Part shown: positions 16,024 to 24,469 of the stretch, piece by piece
Numbering within the stretch: the first letter of the stretch is position 1
Layout: each line of letters begins with the position of its first letter
Assembly (NCBI RefSeq): GCF_002940065.1
Contig: NZ_MDEJ01000004.1
Location: forward strand, 15,553 to 65,424
Direction: 5' to 3'
Length of the DNA stretch: 49,872 nt
Origin: Xanthomonas populi
GTDB taxonomy: Bacteria > Pseudomonadota > Gammaproteobacteria > Xanthomonadales > Xanthomonadaceae
Position numbers and translations under genes: made by a program
Notes under the pieces: model-generated
Seen by the model: only the letters and a program-made list of their open reading frames with translations
Databases searched by the model: none
Told to the model about the DNA's origin: nothing

Positions 16024-16941
16024 ATGGCGGTGGATGCATTTGCGTTGATTCTGGTGATGTTGGGGCTCGGCCTGCTGTTCGCTCGCTTGCGGGTGCTGCC
16101 GGACAACAGCGCCGACGTGCTCAATCGCATCGTGTTGTACATCTGCCTGCCGGCCTCGGTGCTGACCTATGTGCCACGCCTCCGCCTGGATGCATCGCTG
16201 GTTGGAATGAGCGCCACGCCGTGGGTGCTGACCGCGATCATCGTGCCGCTGCTGTGGGGCTGCAGCCGCCTGTTCCGGTTCAAGCGCGGGGAATACGCCG
16301 CGTTGCTGATGTGCGTGGTGTTCACCAACTCCAGCTTCGTCGGCTTTCCGATGGTGCGCGCGTTGATCGGCGATCACGCACTGCCGTATGCGGTGGTCTA
16401 CGACCAGTTCGGCACCTTCGTGCTGCTGTCCACCTTCGGGCTGTACGTGCTGGCCCGCTACAGCGGCGACACCCCACCCACTGCGCGCACGATCCTGCTG
16501 CGTGTGCTGCGTTTTCCGCCGCTATGGGCGTTGCTGTTCGCACTGACGTTGATGCCGGAACACCCGCCGACCTGGATCGGCTCGGGGCTGAAAAGCCTGG
16601 CCGATGCGATGCTGCCGCTGGTGATGCTGGCGGTAGGCTTTTCGCTGCAGTTGCGCCTGCCCGCAGACGAGCTCAAACCCTTGGCCGTCGGCTTGGTCTT
16701 CAAACTTGCGTTGATGCCGATCCTGGCGCTGCCGCTGTCCTGGGCGCTTGGCCTGCACGGCGCGATGCTGCAGACCAACGTGCTTGAATCGGCCATGCCC
16801 ACCATGATCACCGCCGCTGCGCTGGCCATCTCGCACCGGCTGGCACCGCGCCTGGCCGCAGCCATGGTCGGCTACAGCATTCTGCTGTCGCTGCTGACCT
16901 TGCCTGCGTGGGCTTGGTTGCTGGCACGTCTGGTGGCTTGA
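16024..16941 (+). CDS. AEC-family (auxin efflux carrier-like) permease
   Basis: This 305-residue inner-membrane protein has about ten hydrophobic segments in the two-half layout of the AEC family. Diagnostic stretches are NRIVLYICLPASVLTYV near the N-terminus, VVFTNSSFVGFPMVRALIG (the FxNxxFxGxP motif), LADAMLPLVMLAVGFSLQL in the second half and the ending NVLESAMPTMITAAALA. Bacterial members export or import small organic acids. The substrate here cannot be told. It stands alone after a repeat-bearing intergenic region. ATG 16024 gives a family-typical N-terminus. Confidence 0.85.
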   Translation: MAVDAFALILVMLGLGLLFARLRVLPDNSADVLNRIVLYICLPASVLTYVPRLRLDASLVGMSATPWVLTAIIVPLLWGCSRLFRFKRGEYAALLMCVVFTNSSFVGFPMVRALIGDHALPYAVVYDQFGTFVLLSTFGLYVLARYSGDTPPTARTILLRVLRFPPLWALLFALTLMPEHPPTWIGSGLKSLADAMLPLVMLAVGFSLQLRLPADELKPLAVGLVFKLALMPILALPLSWALGLHGAMLQTNVLESAMPTMITAAALAISHRLAPRLAAAMVGYSILLSLLTLPAWAWLLARLVA

Positions 16942-17008
16942 TGCGGGGCAACCCGTATGAACTGCTGATTCGCAACAACGCGTACCATCACATGGACAAG
17001 AGCAACAC

Positions 17009-17932
17009 ATGCACGGATATCGTGTGATCAGCACCGCGCTGCTGTGGCTTGGCAGCGTCTGCGTGGCACATGCCGCGATGGCGCCGCCCTCGCGTCTAAA
17101 GGCGTCGGCTGCAAACGCAGGCTATGCGCCCATCCAACGCGTCTGGCTGCAGCGTGCCCTGGACGCGCGCCCGCGGGATCTGTTGGTGGCGCGGATGGAA
17201 GCATCCGGTTGCGTACCTGCCTTGCGCTGCGATCCAAGCGCTGCGCTGGCCTTCCTGGAGCAGGCCGATGCCGGTAATGCCGCTGTGCATCTGCATGCCT
17301 ACGCGGCTGCGCAGCGCCGCGGCGACCACGCGGGCGCCGAAGGCGCCTGGCAGGCGGCTGCGCAGGCGGATCATTTCGACAGCGGTGCACTTGAACTTGG
17401 CAAGGCCCTGCATGCCACTTACGACGGCGTGCGATGGCCATCGCTGGCCTCGGTCAGCTTGCGCGCGCAACTGCACGCGCAAGGCCTGCCTTCCACGGGC
17501 GCGGCCATGGTGGCGATGTTCGTTATCGGTGCCTGGTCTGCACAGGCACTCCCCGCGCTAGGCGATTTGCTGCGGCGCTGCAGCTCCCCTGTCGCTAAGC
17601 CGGCGTTACGCGACGAATGCATGGCAGTGCTGAACAGCGTGGCCAAGGACGAGTCCACCATGGTGACTGCCATGGTCGGTGCCAAGCGCATGGCCGCATT
17701 GAGCCGCGGTGCCGATGCCACGCGCCAGCAGGCGCGGATGCGAGCGCTGGAGTGGCCGCAGCAGCAACAGCAACGCCGCGTGCCCACGGCCACTGGCCAA
17801 GCCATCGATCTGAACGTCATCGTGACGCAGGGCGAAGTGTCGGCGTTGCGTGCACTGGTGCAGCGTCAAGGCCTTGCAACGCGACCGCCTACGGATGGGC
17901 AGCCGAGCGCACCGATCCAGCAAGCCCAATAA
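17009..17932 (+). CDS. Exported protein of unknown function
   Basis: I do not recognise this 307-residue protein. It has a signal peptide (YRVISTALLWLGSVCVAHAA, about residues 4-23) and then alanine-rich helical segments with TPR/Sel1-like spacing (AALAFLEQADAGNAAVHLHA, AAQRRGDHAGAEGAWQAAAQ). Paired cysteines (SGCVPALRC and RRCSSPV...RDEC) suggest disulfides and a periplasmic site. The C-terminus is Gln/Pro-rich. The ATG follows a weak purine stretch. It precedes the orphan parA with about 150 bases between, so co-transcription is possible but not shown. Confidence 0.6.
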   Translation: MHGYRVISTALLWLGSVCVAHAAMAPPSRLKASAANAGYAPIQRVWLQRALDARPRDLLVARMEASGCVPALRCDPSAALAFLEQADAGNAAVHLHAYAAAQRRGDHAGAEGAWQAAAQADHFDSGALELGKALHATYDGVRWPSLASVSLRAQLHAQGLPSTGAAMVAMFVIGAWSAQALPALGDLLRRCSSPVAKPALRDECMAVLNSVAKDESTMVTAMVGAKRMAALSRGADATRQQARMRALEWPQQQQQRRVPTATGQAIDLNVIVTQGEVSALRALVQRQGLATRPPTDGQPSAPIQQAQ

Positions 17933-18084
17933 TCCGCTTGGCCGGCGCATGGTGTGTCGGCCACGAGCCGGCGGGCGATGCTGCATTGCGACACCTGCCG
18001 CTGTAGGACGTTTCACGTCTTTCGACTACTTCCTCACCGTGTCGCGGTGTACGCTGCCGGCTTGCTCCCGGAAGCGAGGCGTGC

Positions 18085-18717
18085 ATGAAGACAGTCCTAG
18101 TGGCCGGCTCCAAAGGCGGCGTAGGCAAGACCACGATCGCCACCAATCTGGCCACACATGCGGCGCTGCAGGGCCAGCGCACCGTGCTGGCAGATGCCGA
18201 TCCGCAAGGCTCGTCCACGCGTTGGGCGCAGCGTCGCGCCAGTCTGGAAAGTGCAGTGCTGCCGATCGACGCCACCCGGCGACGCAACTGGCAGGCCGCA
18301 GTGCCCCACGGCACTGATCAGCTGATTATCGATGCCCCGGCCGGTGCGATGGCCGACGATCTGAGCGGATTCCTTGACCACGTCGATGCCATCGTGGTGC
18401 CGGTGCTGTCCTCGGCACTGGATATTGAAGCGGTGGTCGGCTTTCTCAACACGCTGGCCAAGGTGCCGCGCGTGCACCAGCGCAAATTGCCGGTGGGGCT
18501 GGTGCTCAATCGCGCCCGCCCGTGGACCCAGACCTCGCAACAGGCTGCGAAAATGATCGGCACCTGGCCGTATCCGCTGGTGACCCAGCTGCGCGACACC
18601 CAGGCTTATGTAGTCATGGCCGGGCTGGGACGCAGCCTGTTCGATTACCGCTCGGCGCAGGTGCGCGACCATCAACAGGACTGGGAGCCGCTGTTCAAGT
18701 GGCTCAAGAAGGCCTAA
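18085..18717 (+). CDS. Orphan ParA/MinD-family ATPase
   Basis: This 210-residue protein has the deviant Walker A of ParA proteins ([16 protein letters not shown]), the switch I area [15 protein letters not shown], and Walker B-like [10 protein letters not shown], then [14 protein letters not shown]. It lacks an N-terminal DNA-binding domain, and no parB or parS-like array is beside it, so it is not a standard chromosome partition pair. Small ParA proteins of this kind often position other cargos such as chemoreceptor or envelope complexes. The gene is followed within 15 bases by sixA and then the yceI/PLD pair, suggesting one operon. Confidence 0.8.
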   Translation: MKTVLVAGSKGGVGKTTIATNLATHAALQGQRTVLADADPQGSSTRWAQRRASLESAVLPIDATRRRNWQAAVPHGTDQLIIDAPAGAMADDLSGFLDHVDAIVVPVLSSALDIEAVVGFLNTLAKVPRVHQRKLPVGLVLNRARPWTQTSQQAAKMIGTWPYPLVTQLRDTQAYVVMAGLGRSLFDYRSAQVRDHQQDWEPLFKWLKKA

Positions 18718-18731
18718 ACCGGATAGTTTAC

Positions 18732-19208
18732 ATGCGCGAATTGATCTTGTTGCGACACGCCCACGCCGAGCCGGCCGATACCGGCCAGGCCGATATGGAC
18801 CGCCCGCTATCCCCGCACGGCATCGCCGAGGCCGAATCGGCCGGCCGCTGGCTGCGCGAGCAGCGCCTGGTGCCCGACCGCGTGCTGTGCTCGCCCGCCC
18901 GGCGCGCCCGCGAGACGCTGGAAGCGGTGCTGGAGCTCACCGGCTACATCGAACAACGCCTGGACGAGCGCATTTACGAAGCGACCCCCGGCACCCTGGC
19001 CAGCCTGGTGGACGAGCACCGCGACGCCGAGCGCTTGCTGCTGGTGGGCCACAACCCGGGGCTGGAGCGGTTGGCAGCGCTGATGCACAGCGGCCAGACC
19101 GGCGACTACCGGGGCATGCCCACCGCCGCGATCGCCTTGCTGGCGCTGCCGCTGGAGGCCGCTATCGAACCGGGCATCGCCCGCCTGACCGCCTTCTGGT
19201 GGCCTTGA
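18732..19208 (+). CDS. sixA: SixA-type phosphohistidine phosphatase
   Basis: This 158-residue histidine-phosphatase-fold protein has the catalytic RHG-type motif LLRHAHAEP at the N-terminus, a second arginine region (RVLCSPARRARETLEAV) and the second catalytic histidine (LLVGHNPGLERLA). It lacks the insertions of phosphoglycerate mutases, which fits the short SixA clan that removes phosphate from phosphohistidine proteins. It follows the ParA gene by 14 bases and precedes yceI by three, so it sits in the middle of a tight operon. The in vivo substrate is unknown. Confidence 0.85.
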   Translation: MRELILLRHAHAEPADTGQADMDRPLSPHGIAEAESAGRWLREQRLVPDRVLCSPARRARETLEAVLELTGYIEQRLDERIYEATPGTLASLVDEHRDAERLLLVGHNPGLERLAALMHSGQTGDYRGMPTAAIALLALPLEAAIEPGIARLTAFWWP

Positions 19209-19211
19209 TCC

Positions 19212-19784
19212 GTGTCATCGTCACTGCGCTGGTACGTCTGGCTCGCGCTCTGGGTCGCTTTGCCCTGTATGGCGCAGCAGAAGGTGCATTCCATCGACCC
19301 GGTGCAATCGCGCTTCGGGTTCGAGATCAGAACGCGCTTCGGCATGAAGATCGAGGGGTTCTTCCCGCAGTTTCGTGGTGAGCTGGTGGAGTTGCCAGAC
19401 AAACGACAACAGGTGCGTTTCCGGCTGGACGCCACGCAGGTGGAAATCCCCGGCAAGGACCGCTATACCGCGTGGATGCGCGGCGAGGATTTTTTCGATG
19501 TCGCGCAATACCCGGTGGTGGAATTCGAGTCGCTTCCCTACACCGAAGCGGTCGCGAAGAAGGGGGGCGACATCAGCGGCAACCTGACCATTCGCGGAAT
19601 CACACACATGGAGACCCTGCATGTGGCGCCAGCTGAATGCGCGCGGCCGGGCTATGATTGCGATGTGATCAGTCGAGGGACGGTCCTGCGTGGACGTTAC
19701 GGAATGAATGCGTGGCAGATGGCCCTGGGCGACAGGGTGACGTTCATTCTGCGTGGGCGGCTGCAGGAGGCGCAGCGCCCGTGA
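19212..19784 (+). CDS. YceI-family periplasmic lipid-binding protein
   Basis: This 190-residue protein begins at a GTG three bases after sixA. A signal peptide (SSLRWYVWLALWVALPCMAQ) precedes the lipocalin-like YceI barrel. Visible features are HSIDPVQSRFGFEIRTRFG, RFRLDATQVEIPGKDRY, DFFDVAQYPVVEFES and the strand GNLTIRGITHMETLHV. Family members bind isoprenoid or fatty chains in the periplasm. The pair of cysteines near CARPGYDCD could form a disulfide. It overlaps the next gene by GTGA. Confidence 0.85.
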   Translation: MSSSLRWYVWLALWVALPCMAQQKVHSIDPVQSRFGFEIRTRFGMKIEGFFPQFRGELVELPDKRQQVRFRLDATQVEIPGKDRYTAWMRGEDFFDVAQYPVVEFESLPYTEAVAKKGGDISGNLTIRGITHMETLHVAPAECARPGYDCDVISRGTVLRGRYGMNAWQMALGDRVTFILRGRLQEAQRP

Positions 19785-21796
19785 GTTTCCTGTTGAGGGT
19801 CCTGGTGCTGGCAACGCTGTTGCTTGGCACTGGATGCGCCGGCCTGTCGCAAATCGAGCGCAACCGTGCCGCAGGCGTGGCTTCTGCTGCGCGCAGCACG
19901 CTGGTGAGCTGCACCCAGGCCAATCGCTGTGCGCTGTCTTCGCCGCTGCGCGCGCTGGGCGGCGAGGCGATTAGCACCTCTACGCCGGCTGCGCCACGGC
20001 ATTACGCCACCATCGTCGATCGCGGCGAGGAGTCGTTGGTCGCGCGGCTGAATCTGATCCGCAGCGCCACTCGCAGCGTTGATCTGCAGACCTATATTTT
20101 CGACAAGGACGACAGCGCGCGCATGGTGCTGGATGCACTGATCGATGCAGCGCAGCGCGGGGTCAAGGTGCGCATCCTGATCGATCAGCTCTCGGCGATC
20201 GCCGATCTGCAGATTCTCGGCGCGCTCTCCAGCACCCACGAAAACCTGCAGCTGCGCATCTACAACCCCACCTTTGGCAAGGTCAAACTCAATTACTTCG
20301 ACTATGCCGGTAGCGTGGCGTGCTGTTTCCGTCGCTTCAACCAACGCATGCACAACAAGCTGCTGGTGGTGGACGATGTGCTCGGCGTCGTCGGTGGGCG
20401 TAACTATCAGGATGACTATTTCGACTGGGACAGCGAATACAACTTCCGCGACCGCGACGTGATTCTGGCCGGCCCGGAAGTGCGCGCGATGGCAGCTAAT
20501 TTCGATGCGTTCTGGCGCGCACAGCGCAGCTTGCCGGCCGAGCGCCTGAACGATGTCGGCCGTCTGCTGCTGGAGCAGGGCGCGCCCAAAATGCCGCCGG
20601 CCGAGGTACGCCGCCCGGAGCGGGTGGCACGCGTTGATTGTGAGGCGCGCGACCCGCAATTCATACGCGATGCGTTCGTGACCCCGGCCATGCCCGTGCA
20701 GCACGTGCTGTATGTGGCCGATCTGCCGCAGAAACACCGCAAGGCACATGCCGCCAAGGCGGTGTCCACCGCGCCGGAGCTGGACAGTCTGATCGCTGGC
20801 GCGCAGCAGGAAGTGCTGCTGCAGACGCCGTATCTGGTGTTGTCCGATGAGGCGCAGGCGATCTTTCGCGACCTGCGCAAGCGTCCGCAACCGCCGCGCA
20901 TCGTGGTGTCGAGCAATAGCCTGGCCGCCACCGACAACCCGATCGTGTACGCGCTGTCGTACAAGTTCAAACGCCGCAACCTGCGCGAGTTGGGCTTCAA
21001 CATCTACGAATTCAAGCCATTTCCGCTGGATGCACCGGTGGACTACGCCACTCTGGTGCCCGACCCGCTCAACCCTGAGGCAGCCGAGCCGGTCGAGGGC
21101 GACAGCCGCGTCAATCGCGTGATCAGCGGCAGCGCGGCCGGTAACGCGGTGCGTGGCAGCGGTGGCGGCGGAACACCCGGTAGTGCCATTCGCGGCAGCG
21201 GCGGTGGCGCGGGTCGTTCACCTGGTGGCAGCGAGGTCGATCGGCGTGTGCTGCGTACCGAAACGCGGCCCTCGTTCCTGGGCACGCGTGCGGTCAACAA
21301 GCCGCTGCCGGTGACCCGCGCCGGCGCGCGCATGGGCTTGCATGCCAAGTCGTTGGTGGTGGACCGGCGCATCGGCGTGATCGGCACGCACAACTTCGAC
21401 CCGCGCAGCGAGAACTACAACACCGAAGCTGCGGTGGTGATCGACGATGCGCGCTTTGCACGGGCGCTGGCCGCCAGCATCGAGCGCGATATCGCCCCGG
21501 AAAACGCCTGGGCCGTGGCCTCGCGTGAAAAACCGCCGGTGTTCAGTGGCTTGAACTACAGCGTGGGCAAGGTGTCCGAAGCGTTGCCGGTGCTGGATTT
21601 CTGGCCCTGGCGCTACGCCACCAATTACGAATTCCAGCCTGGCCCCGGTTGCCCGTTCCCGCTCAAGCGGCAGGACCCGCAGTTTCGGAAGTGCTATGTA
21701 GCGGTCGGCGACTTCCCCGAGGTCAATGTCGGCGCGAAGTGGCTACTGGTACGCATGCTGACCGCCTTCGGCGCCGGCTTGGTGCCGATTCTGTGA
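19781..21796 (+). CDS. PLD-family cardiolipin synthase-like lipoprotein
   Basis: This 671-residue protein starts with a lipoprotein signal (VLVLATLLLGTGCAGLS; lipobox cysteine about residue 20). It carries two phospholipase D motifs: HNKLLVVDDVLGVVGGRNYQ in the first half and HAKSLVVDRRIGVIGTHNFD in the second. Two HKD motifs are needed for one active site, so catalysis looks intact. Between the halves, at about residues 445-490, lies a Gly/Ser-rich linker with two related blocks (VRGSGGGGTPGSAIRGSGGG) that is not usual in the family. It probably acts on phospholipids in the envelope. Its GTG start overlaps yceI, indicating coupling. Confidence 0.85.
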   Translation: MSFLLRVLVLATLLLGTGCAGLSQIERNRAAGVASAARSTLVSCTQANRCALSSPLRALGGEAISTSTPAAPRHYATIVDRGEESLVARLNLIRSATRSVDLQTYIFDKDDSARMVLDALIDAAQRGVKVRILIDQLSAIADLQILGALSSTHENLQLRIYNPTFGKVKLNYFDYAGSVACCFRRFNQRMHNKLLVVDDVLGVVGGRNYQDDYFDWDSEYNFRDRDVILAGPEVRAMAANFDAFWRAQRSLPAERLNDVGRLLLEQGAPKMPPAEVRRPERVARVDCEARDPQFIRDAFVTPAMPVQHVLYVADLPQKHRKAHAAKAVSTAPELDSLIAGAQQEVLLQTPYLVLSDEAQAIFRDLRKRPQPPRIVVSSNSLAATDNPIVYALSYKFKRRNLRELGFNIYEFKPFPLDAPVDYATLVPDPLNPEAAEPVEGDSRVNRVISGSAAGNAVRGSGGGGTPGSAIRGSGGGAGRSPGGSEVDRRVLRTETRPSFLGTRAVNKPLPVTRAGARMGLHAKSLVVDRRIGVIGTHNFDPRSENYNTEAAVVIDDARFARALAASIERDIAPENAWAVASREKPPVFSGLNYSVGKVSEALPVLDFWPWRYATNYEFQPGPGCPFPLKRQDPQFRKCYVAVGDFPEVNVGAKWLLVRMLTAFGAGLVPIL

Positions 21797-21885
21797 TCGG
21801 CTGAGCCGTTACGCCACCGCACAGTTGAAGCGCAGCCCGGGCATCCAAGATGCTGCTGCGATCCCCAATCCCCAATCCCCAGCCT

Positions 21886-22314
21886 ATGACCTTCTGTGTC
21901 CCCGTCGATCTAGCTGCCCTCAACGCCTCCAGCCGCGATACCTTGATCGAGCACTTGGGCATCGTGTTCACCGACGCCGGCGACGATTGGTTGCGCGCCA
22001 CCATGCCGGTGGATGCGCGCACCAAGCAGCCGTATGGCCTGTTGCACGGCGGTGCCTCGGTGGTGCTGGCCGAAACACTGGGCAGCAGCGCCGGCAACCT
22101 GTGCGTGGATATGACCACCCAGATGTGCGTCGGGCTGGAGATCAACGCCAACCATCTGCGTGCTGCGTATCAGGATCTTGTCACTGGCACCGCGCGCGCC
22201 GCGCATGTCGGGCGCAGCACGCAGGTGTGGGACATCACCATCGAAAACCCGGCCGGCAAGCGCGTGTGCGTTTCGCGGCTGACGTTGGCCGTGGTTGCGC
22301 GCAGTAATGGCTGA
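21886..22314 (+). CDS. PaaI-type hotdog thioesterase
   Basis: This 142-residue hotdog-fold protein has the PaaI/YbgC-like acyl-CoA thioesterase pattern. The motif PYGLLHGGASVVLAETLGS gives the HGG catalytic region with the downstream acidic residue, followed by GLEINANHLRAAYQDLVTGT and GRSTQVWDITI. Such enzymes cleave aromatic or medium-chain acyl-CoA (for example the EntH/YdiI group). The ATG at 21886 gives the conserved start. The stretch before it contains the short repeat CCCCAATCCCCAATCCCC, common in xanthomonad spacers. Substrate is unknown. Confidence 0.82.
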   Translation: MTFCVPVDLAALNASSRDTLIEHLGIVFTDAGDDWLRATMPVDARTKQPYGLLHGGASVVLAETLGSSAGNLCVDMTTQMCVGLEINANHLRAAYQDLVTGTARAAHVGRSTQVWDITIENPAGKRVCVSRLTLAVVARSNG

Positions 22315-22431
22315 GCCCGGCGTGCAAGCACATGGCTGGAGCAGCGCCGCCCGTTGCTGGCGCTGCGCGGCCACCAAGCTGCTGTCACAATAGTGCTGCC
22401 TCCTTCCCCTGTTACCGGTCCTGTTCGTCGA

Positions 22432-23235
22432 ATGAGCGAGTCATCCCTGGACGCCACGCGCGATGCTGGCGGCGTGTTGCGTTGGTTGCGGTACCTGTAT
22501 CGAGCGCCGCTGCTGCTGGTGCACCTGAGCATGTGCCTGCCGATCACCATGCTGTGCGTGGTGGCACCGCCGCTGGCACGCATCCGTACCGGTCGCCACG
22601 ACACCCTGGACGAGTGGATGATCCGCTGGTGGCAGAGCAATCTGATGCGCATCTTCGGGTTTCGTTTGCGTCACTTCGGTACCCCGCTGCCGGGCGCGGC
22701 CCTGTTCGTGGCCAATCACGTCAGCTGGATCGACATCTCGATGCTGCACAGTCAGCGCGTGATGGGCTTTGTGGCCAAGCGCGAAATCGCCGGCTGGCCG
22801 CTGGTGGGCTGGCTGGCGGCCAAGGGCCAGACCATCTTCCATCAGCGCGGCAATACCGAATCGCTGGGCGGGGTGCTGCAGGAAATGCGGATGCGCCTGC
22901 AAAGCGGCAAGCCGGTGGGCGTGTTTCCGGAAGGGCGCACCCGCAGTGGCACCGAAGTCGGCCCGTTCCATGCGCGCATCTTCCAGGCTGCGGTGGAGGC
23001 CGGCGTGCCGGTGCAACCGGTGGCGCTGCGTTATGGCGAGCGCGGCAATGCGCAGGCCGTGGTGGCGTTTGGCGAGCGCGAGAATTTTTTCGACAATATC
23101 GTGCGTCTGCTCGGCGAGCCGTCGCGGCTGGCCGAAGTGCATTTTCTTGAGCCGATCCGCGCGCTGGATATCGAAGGACGTCGCCGTCTGGCAGACACCT
23201 CGCGTGAACGCATCATCGCGGCGATGGCGTCCTAG
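22432..23235 (+). CDS. 1-acyl-glycerol-3-phosphate acyltransferase-like protein (PlsC)
   Basis: This 267-residue membrane-associated acyltransferase has an N-terminal hydrophobic anchor (YRAPLLLVHLSMCLPITMLC), the catalytic NHVSWIDI (HX4D) motif, the substrate motif VFPEGRTRSG and VPVQPVALRYG. These are the four blocks of the PlsC family, which adds the second acyl chain to lysophosphatidic acid or related acceptors. The conserved start is ATG 22432. It is followed after about 60 bases by an alpha/beta hydrolase gene on the same strand, a plausible lipid-related pair. Confidence 0.88.
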   Translation: MSESSLDATRDAGGVLRWLRYLYRAPLLLVHLSMCLPITMLCVVAPPLARIRTGRHDTLDEWMIRWWQSNLMRIFGFRLRHFGTPLPGAALFVANHVSWIDISMLHSQRVMGFVAKREIAGWPLVGWLAAKGQTIFHQRGNTESLGGVLQEMRMRLQSGKPVGVFPEGRTRSGTEVGPFHARIFQAAVEAGVPVQPVALRYGERGNAQAVVAFGERENFFDNIVRLLGEPSRLAEVHFLEPIRALDIEGRRRLADTSRERIIAAMAS

Positions 23236-23294
23236 CCCGCGATGCGTATGCTCATCACTTCTGCGGCCAGCGACGTTTCTGGCCCGATGAGCGC

Positions 23295-24281
23295 ATGAAC
23301 GCCTCCGACTATTCGCCGCCACGCTGGTTGCGCAATCCGCATGTGCAATCGCTGCTGGGCAGCAGTGCATTGCGCCGCATCCGCAGCCGCCAGTTGCTGG
23401 CCGCCAGCGGTGCGGTGACCAGCGAACATATTCTCGACGGCGGTGACGGCGTGCGCCTGCAGGGCTGGATGAGCATCCCGCCCGGCGATGCACCGTTGCG
23501 CGGCACGGTGCTGTTGCTGCACGGCTGGGAAGGCAGCGCCGATTCCAATTACATGCGGCTCACCGCTGTGTGCCTGGTTGGCCTGGGCTATCAGGTGTTT
23601 CGGCTGAATTTCCGCGACCACGGCGGCACCCATCACCTCAACGTGGATCTGTTCCACTCCGATCGCATCGATGAAGTGGTCAACGCCGCAGGCGATCTGT
23701 GGCGGCGCTTTCCAGCGCCGCAGTTGCTGGTGGCCGGTTACTCGCTGGGTGGCAATTTCGCCCTGCGGCTCGCCTTGCGCGCGCCGGCGGCCGGCCTGCC
23801 GGTGGTGCGGGTGGCGGCGGTGTGCCCGTTGCTGGATCCGGCAGCGACCATGCTGCAGCTGGAAAAAGGCCCGCAGTTCTACGACTGGTATTTCCGCCGG
23901 CGCTGGCGCGAATCGCTGCTGCGCAAACGCAAGCTGTTCCCCGACCAGCATGGCTACGACGATGCCACCCTGGCGCTGGATATGCGCGGCCTGATGGCCT
24001 GGTTGGCCGAGCAGCACACCGGGCACGGCTCGCTGCAGGCGTATTTCGACAGCTATTCGATTGCCGGCGAGCGCCTGGCCGGCTTGCAGGTGCCGGTTCA
24101 TATCCTGATGGCCCAAGACGACCCGGTGATTCCGTTCGCCGATTTCGCCGGCTGGCAGTTGCCCGCCCACGCACAGCTGGAAATCGCGCGCTGGGGCGGC
24201 CACTGCGGCTTTCTGGAAAACGCCCGTGGCGATGGGTTTGCCGAACGCTGGGTGGCCGAGCGGCTCACGGCGCAGGCGTAA
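23295..24281 (+). CDS. YheT-family alpha/beta hydrolase
   Basis: This 328-residue hydrolase belongs to the YheT/EMB8 family. The N-terminus has PPRWLRNPHVQSLLGS, typical of YheT. The fold is shown by VLLLHGWEGSADSNYM (oxyanion hole), the nucleophile elbow VAGYSLGGNFALRLAL with serine, the acid in ILMAQDDPVIPF and the histidine in ARWGGHCGFLEN. It is a probable cytoplasmic esterase of unknown substrate. Length is family-typical and the triad is complete. Confidence 0.87.
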   Translation: MNASDYSPPRWLRNPHVQSLLGSSALRRIRSRQLLAASGAVTSEHILDGGDGVRLQGWMSIPPGDAPLRGTVLLLHGWEGSADSNYMRLTAVCLVGLGYQVFRLNFRDHGGTHHLNVDLFHSDRIDEVVNAAGDLWRRFPAPQLLVAGYSLGGNFALRLALRAPAAGLPVVRVAAVCPLLDPAATMLQLEKGPQFYDWYFRRRWRESLLRKRKLFPDQHGYDDATLALDMRGLMAWLAEQHTGHGSLQAYFDSYSIAGERLAGLQVPVHILMAQDDPVIPFADFAGWQLPAHAQLEIARWGGHCGFLENARGDGFAERWVAERLTAQA

Positions 24282-24320
24282 GAGTGGCTAAAAAACGTCG
24301 CGAGCAGTCGCGAGGCAGGT

Positions 24321-24375
24321 GCGGGCGGCGCGGGAAAACCGCGATGTACGAGGACCGAGCACAGGCGGCGCCCGC
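24321..24375. repeat. GC-rich hairpin in the gap after the hydrolase
   Basis: GCGGGCG (24321-24327) and CGCCCGC (24369-24375) pair around a roughly 40-base loop that contains further GC-rich stems. The gap 24282-24469 holds no gene. It may be a dispersed xanthomonad spacer repeat, but a second copy is not present in this window. Confidence 0.3.
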
Positions 24376-24469
24376 CTGGCAGTGAGCGCAGGGAGTGTGA
24401 CAGCCGCTCCCAGTCGGCACCGCACCGCGCATCGTTACACTGGTAATTTGTGCTGGACAATCCGCCGCC

